A stretch of 64,000 nucleotides of DNA from Candidatus Flexicrinis affinis. Lineage in GTDB: Bacteria > Chloroflexota > Anaerolineae > Aggregatilineales > Phototrophicaceae. The stretch spans positions 1,178,001 through 1,242,000 of the forward strand of contig JADJWE010000001.1 in NCBI GenBank assembly GCA_016716525.1, in the 5' to 3' direction. Shown piece after piece: positions 61,793 through 64,000 of the stretch. Position 1 is the stretch's first letter. The number at the start of each line of letters is the position of its first letter. Both the position numbers and the translations under genes were made by a program. The notes below the pieces were generated by a model. The model saw only the letters and a program-made list of their open reading frames with translations, did not search any database and was not told where the DNA came from.

Positions 61793-62388
61793 ACGGCCTA
61801 GTGTTCTTCGCCTTCGGGTTCTTCTGCGGGGCGCTTCCGCTCGCCGTGTGGCTGGGACGCGTCGGCCTGCGCCGAGACATCCGCGAGGTCGGCGATCGGA
61901 ACCCCGGCGCGTTCAACGTGATTCGCTCCGGGGGACTGGCATGGGGCGGCCTTGCGATCGTCCTAGAAGTGTCCAAGGGTGCGCTTCCAGTCGGTATCGC
62001 CGCGCAGGTCGTGGGTTTGTCCGGTTGGGAGCTTGTGCTCGCGGGGATCGCCCCGGTGCTCGGTCACGCGTATTCGCCGTTTCTTGGGTTCCGAGGCGGT
62101 AAGGCCGTCGCTGTGACGCTAGGAGTCTGGATCGGGCTGTCGCTGTGGACTGTGCCGGTCGTAGGCGTGCCTTCGCTCGTCGTCTACACCCTGTTCACCA
62201 CTGTGAGCGGGTGGGCGGTCATGCTTACGATGGGCAATATCGCGGTCTTGTTCGTGCTCGTAGACGCACGCTGGGAGTGGTGGATCGTGCTGGCTGTGAA
62301 CATCGTGGTATTTGGCGTCAAGCACGCACTGGATCTCCAGAAGCCACTTCGAGTAACGACGCCGGCTAAGCGCCTGCGCAAAGACTGA
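61789..62388 (+). CDS. PlsY-like membrane acyltransferase
   Basis: 199 residues, five membrane helices. It matches glycerol-3-phosphate acyltransferase PlsY: DIREVGDRNPGAFNVIRSGG (usual DIR..GSGNPGATN), EVSKGALPVGIA (usual D.KG) and GHAYSPFLGFRGGKAVAVTLG. Two of the three active-site motifs are altered (GSGN to GDRN, ATN to AFN; Asp to Glu). It overlaps cruF by ATGA and sits in the carotenoid operon, so it may acylate a carotenoid glycoside, or be the cell's ordinary PlsY. The altered motifs favour, but do not prove, a special role. Confidence 0.8.
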   Translation: MNGLVFFAFGFFCGALPLAVWLGRVGLRRDIREVGDRNPGAFNVIRSGGLAWGGLAIVLEVSKGALPVGIAAQVVGLSGWELVLAGIAPVLGHAYSPFLGFRGGKAVAVTLGVWIGLSLWTVPVVGVPSLVVYTLFTTVSGWAVMLTMGNIAVLFVLVDARWEWWIVLAVNIVVFGVKHALDLQKPLRVTTPAKRLRKD

Positions 62389-62394
62389 ACGGCT

Positions 62395-63489
62395 ATGGTC
62401 CTGCTCGGTTTTTCGGCTGCCGCGTTGGTCGTGATCGCCCTCGTGATGATCACGAATGTCCTGCTGTTCCCCCGACTGCGTGCCGCGAAGGCTTCTAAGG
62501 AACTGCACGGGGTGTCGGTAATCATTCCCGCGCGAAACGAAGAGGACCGGCTTGGCGTTACGCTAACGAGCCTCGTTTCGCAGACGACGGCTGACGTTGA
62601 GATTATCGTGCTCGACGATCACTCGACCGACCGTACCGCCGAAATTGCTCGCGCGTTTGCGCCGCGCGTCAAGACGATAAGCGGAACCCCGCTGCCGTTA
62701 GGTTGGACAGGGAAGAACTGGGCATGCCAGCAGCTGGCCGACGCGGCGCGCGGCGATGTCCTCGTATTCACCGATGCAGACGTACTGTGGACGGATGGCG
62801 GGCTTGCCGCAGCGGCGGCGGAATTCCGGCGGACGCGCGCCGATCTGCTCAGTATCTGGCCGACCCAAATCACGATGTCGTGGGCAGAGCGACTGGTCGT
62901 CCCGCTCATCGCACTTGTCATCTTCGGCTATCTGCCCGTTCTTGCGGTACATCGTGTACCGATCGCTGCGTTTGCCGCCGCGAATGGACAGTGTATGCTG
63001 TGGCGTCGTACAGCTTACGACCGGGTCGGCGGGCATCGGACCATCAGAGGTTCGGTGCTGGATGACGTCTTGCTGGCCCGTCAGGTCAAGCGGGCAGGGC
63101 TCCGCCTGCGCAACGCTGATGGCGCAGGATGGATCTCCTGCCGTATGTACGAAGACTGGGGCTCGGTGCGACGTGGATTCGCCAAGAACATCCTCGCGGG
63201 GTTTGGCGGCCCGATTCCGCTCATTGGCAGCATCGCGTTCCATTGGATCGTATTCTGGTGGCCATGGCTGTGGCTGTTTTCCGGCGGAGATGTCACAGCG
63301 TCGCTCGCTGTGATCGGGGCTGGAATCGCTGTGCGACTGGTGTCCGCCGCCGCGACGCGGCAGCGAACGCTTGATGCGCTTTTGATGCCGCTTTCCGTCG
63401 GCCTGATGACGGTCATCTCGTTCCAGGCGCTGTACTGGCACTTCGCGCGCGGAGGGCCGGAGTGGAAAGGACGCAAGGTTGCAGCGTAG
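62395..63489 (+). CDS. Family 2 glycosyltransferase, carotenoid cluster
   Basis: 364 residues. An N-terminal membrane helix precedes the GT-A domain: VSVIIPARNEEDRLGVTLTSLVSQ, DVEIIVLDDHSTDRTAEIA, VLVFTDADVLW (DxD metal site) and the C-terminal RGSVLDDVLLARQVKRAG (acceptor-site EDV-like motif). Three C-terminal helices follow. It resembles CruC/CrtQ-type enzymes that glycosylate hydroxycarotenoids. Six bases after the PlsY-like gene. Confidence 0.85.
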   Translation: MVLLGFSAAALVVIALVMITNVLLFPRLRAAKASKELHGVSVIIPARNEEDRLGVTLTSLVSQTTADVEIIVLDDHSTDRTAEIARAFAPRVKTISGTPLPLGWTGKNWACQQLADAARGDVLVFTDADVLWTDGGLAAAAAEFRRTRADLLSIWPTQITMSWAERLVVPLIALVIFGYLPVLAVHRVPIAAFAAANGQCMLWRRTAYDRVGGHRTIRGSVLDDVLLARQVKRAGLRLRNADGAGWISCRMYEDWGSVRRGFAKNILAGFGGPIPLIGSIAFHWIVFWWPWLWLFSGGDVTASLAVIGAGIAVRLVSAAATRQRTLDALLMPLSVGLMTVISFQALYWHFARGGPEWKGRKVAA

Positions 63490-64000
63490 TCTAGACAGCG
63501 CTGGGCGGCGTATCGTCGTAATTGGTGCAGGCATGGGCGGCCTCAGTGCCGCGATCCGCCTGCAGGCCGCAGGCTGCACCGTGACGGTGCTCGAGAAGAA
63601 CCCCGCGATCGGCGGCAAGCTTAACCAGCTCATGCAGAATGGCTTCCGGTGGGACACTGGCCCGTCGGTGATTACGATGCGCCCGGTATTCGAGGACCTG
63701 TTTCGTGCCGCCGGCAAGTCGCTCGACGAATACGTAACCCTCGTGCCAGTCGACCCGCTGACCCGCTATTTCTGGCCCGACGGCACCCGGCTCGACGTGA
63801 CCGCCGATTTGGAGCACATGGCGGCCGAGCTGGATCGCAGGTTTCCGGGTGACGGAGACGGATACCGGCGCTACCTCGACTACGCCGCCGAAATCCACCG
63901 GATCACCGGGCCGGTTTTCATCTACTCTGGGCCGCCGCGACTGTCGAGTTTCCTGCGTGTGCCGGTGCGCGACTGGCTCAAGGCTGACCCATTCCGGACG
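63479..64000 (+). CDS. crtI: Phytoene desaturase (5' part; runs off right edge)
   Basis: 174 codons visible of a family of about 500. The FAD motif is IVVIGAGMGGLSAAIRLQAAG, with LEKNPAIGGKLNQLMQNGFRWDTGPSVITMR, both typical of CrtI-type desaturases. The TTG start overlaps the end of the glycosyltransferase gene by 11 bases, with AAAGGA 7 bases upstream. It would convert phytoene to lycopene, closing the pathway begun by crtB. Confidence 0.93.
   Translation, partial: MQRSLDSAGRRIVVIGAGMGGLSAAIRLQAAGCTVTVLEKNPAIGGKLNQLMQNGFRWDTGPSVITMRPVFEDLFRAAGKSLDEYVTLVPVDPLTRYFWPDGTRLDVTADLEHMAAELDRRFPGDGDGYRRYLDYAAEIHRITGPVFIYSGPPRLSSFLRVPVRDWLKADPFRT

Noticed and set aside
62698..63717. A 339-codon minus-strand frame
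   Set aside because: Spans the glycosyltransferase and crtI, both with clear signatures on the plus strand.
1..64000. CRISPR arrays, prophage, transposases, attachment sites
   Set aside because: No regular short repeats, integrase, transposase or terminal inverted repeats were seen.

Overview
This is a high-GC, gene-dense bacterial chromosome segment. It most resembles a member of the Chloroflexota (Anaerolineae-like). The inference rests on a CruF-type carotenoid pathway, a CpaE-like receiver-ATPase fusion, paired M16 peptidases, a carbamoyltransferase/SxtJ/DUF5989 unit and a T-box leader in a high-GC genome. No 16S rRNA gene is present, so the assignment stays an inference. There is no phage, insertion sequence, CRISPR array or obvious island; base composition and coding density look even throughout.

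Layout. 1-2.5 kb: 5' part of mfd (minus strand, runs off the left edge). 2.6-4.7 kb: a PhoR/PhoB-like two-component pair. 4.8-7.6 kb: a P1 (DmpA-type) peptidase, a DUF2007 protein and two HtrA-like serine proteases. 7.8-16 kb (plus strand): a membrane protein with a bactofilin-like domain, an FAD oxidoreductase, UDP-glucose dehydrogenase, an M16 peptidase pair, a secreted sugar dehydrogenase and tRNA-His. 16.2-21 kb: an SRPBCC protein with a long Pro/Ala tail, two small membrane proteins, the NAD(P)HX repair enzyme Nnr and a polyprenyl synthase. 21.3-24.7 kb: yebC-ruvC-ruvA, a six-cysteine protein and a HAD-DinB fusion. 24.8-29.3 kb: a secreted FecR-like protein, then the carbamoyltransferase/SxtJ/DUF5989 operon. 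29.4-38.8 kb: rarA, gpmI, ndh, purH, valS and a methyltransferase.

38.8-39.1 kb holds a valine-type T-box leader on the minus strand. It controls first the methyltransferase and then valS. 39.2-43.8 kb is the yajC-secD-secF operon. It carries an extra free-standing SecD head-domain protein between yajC and secD, and ends with a zinc alcohol dehydrogenase. 43.8-46.8 kb (minus) is a GAF histidine kinase, a receiver-CpaE fusion and a truncated RCK/TrkA-C protein. 46.9-56.7 kb: tRNA-Thr, uridine kinase, a TspO-related protein, a chitosanase-like protein, an S41 peptidase, a STAS protein, glgX, a zinc-ribbon protein and pyruvate kinase. 56.9-64 kb is a tightly coupled carotenoid cluster: crtB, lycopene cyclase, a small membrane protein, an alpha/beta hydrolase, a tocopherol-cyclase-like protein, cruF, a PlsY-like acyltransferase, a GT2 glycosyltransferase and crtI (cut by the right edge).

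How the genes fit together. The carotenoid cluster has every class of step needed for a monocyclic hydroxylated, glycosylated and acylated carotenoid: condensation, desaturation, cyclisation, hydration, glycosylation and acyl transfer. The upstream polyprenyl synthase could supply the isoprenoid chain. The regulatory highlights are the T-box that links tRNA-Val charging to a methyltransferase, and a Rex/CRP-type palindrome over the -35 of ndh. The strongest candidates for something undescribed are the stand-alone SecD head-domain protein, the T-box-controlled methyltransferase, and the unusual members of the carotenoid cluster.
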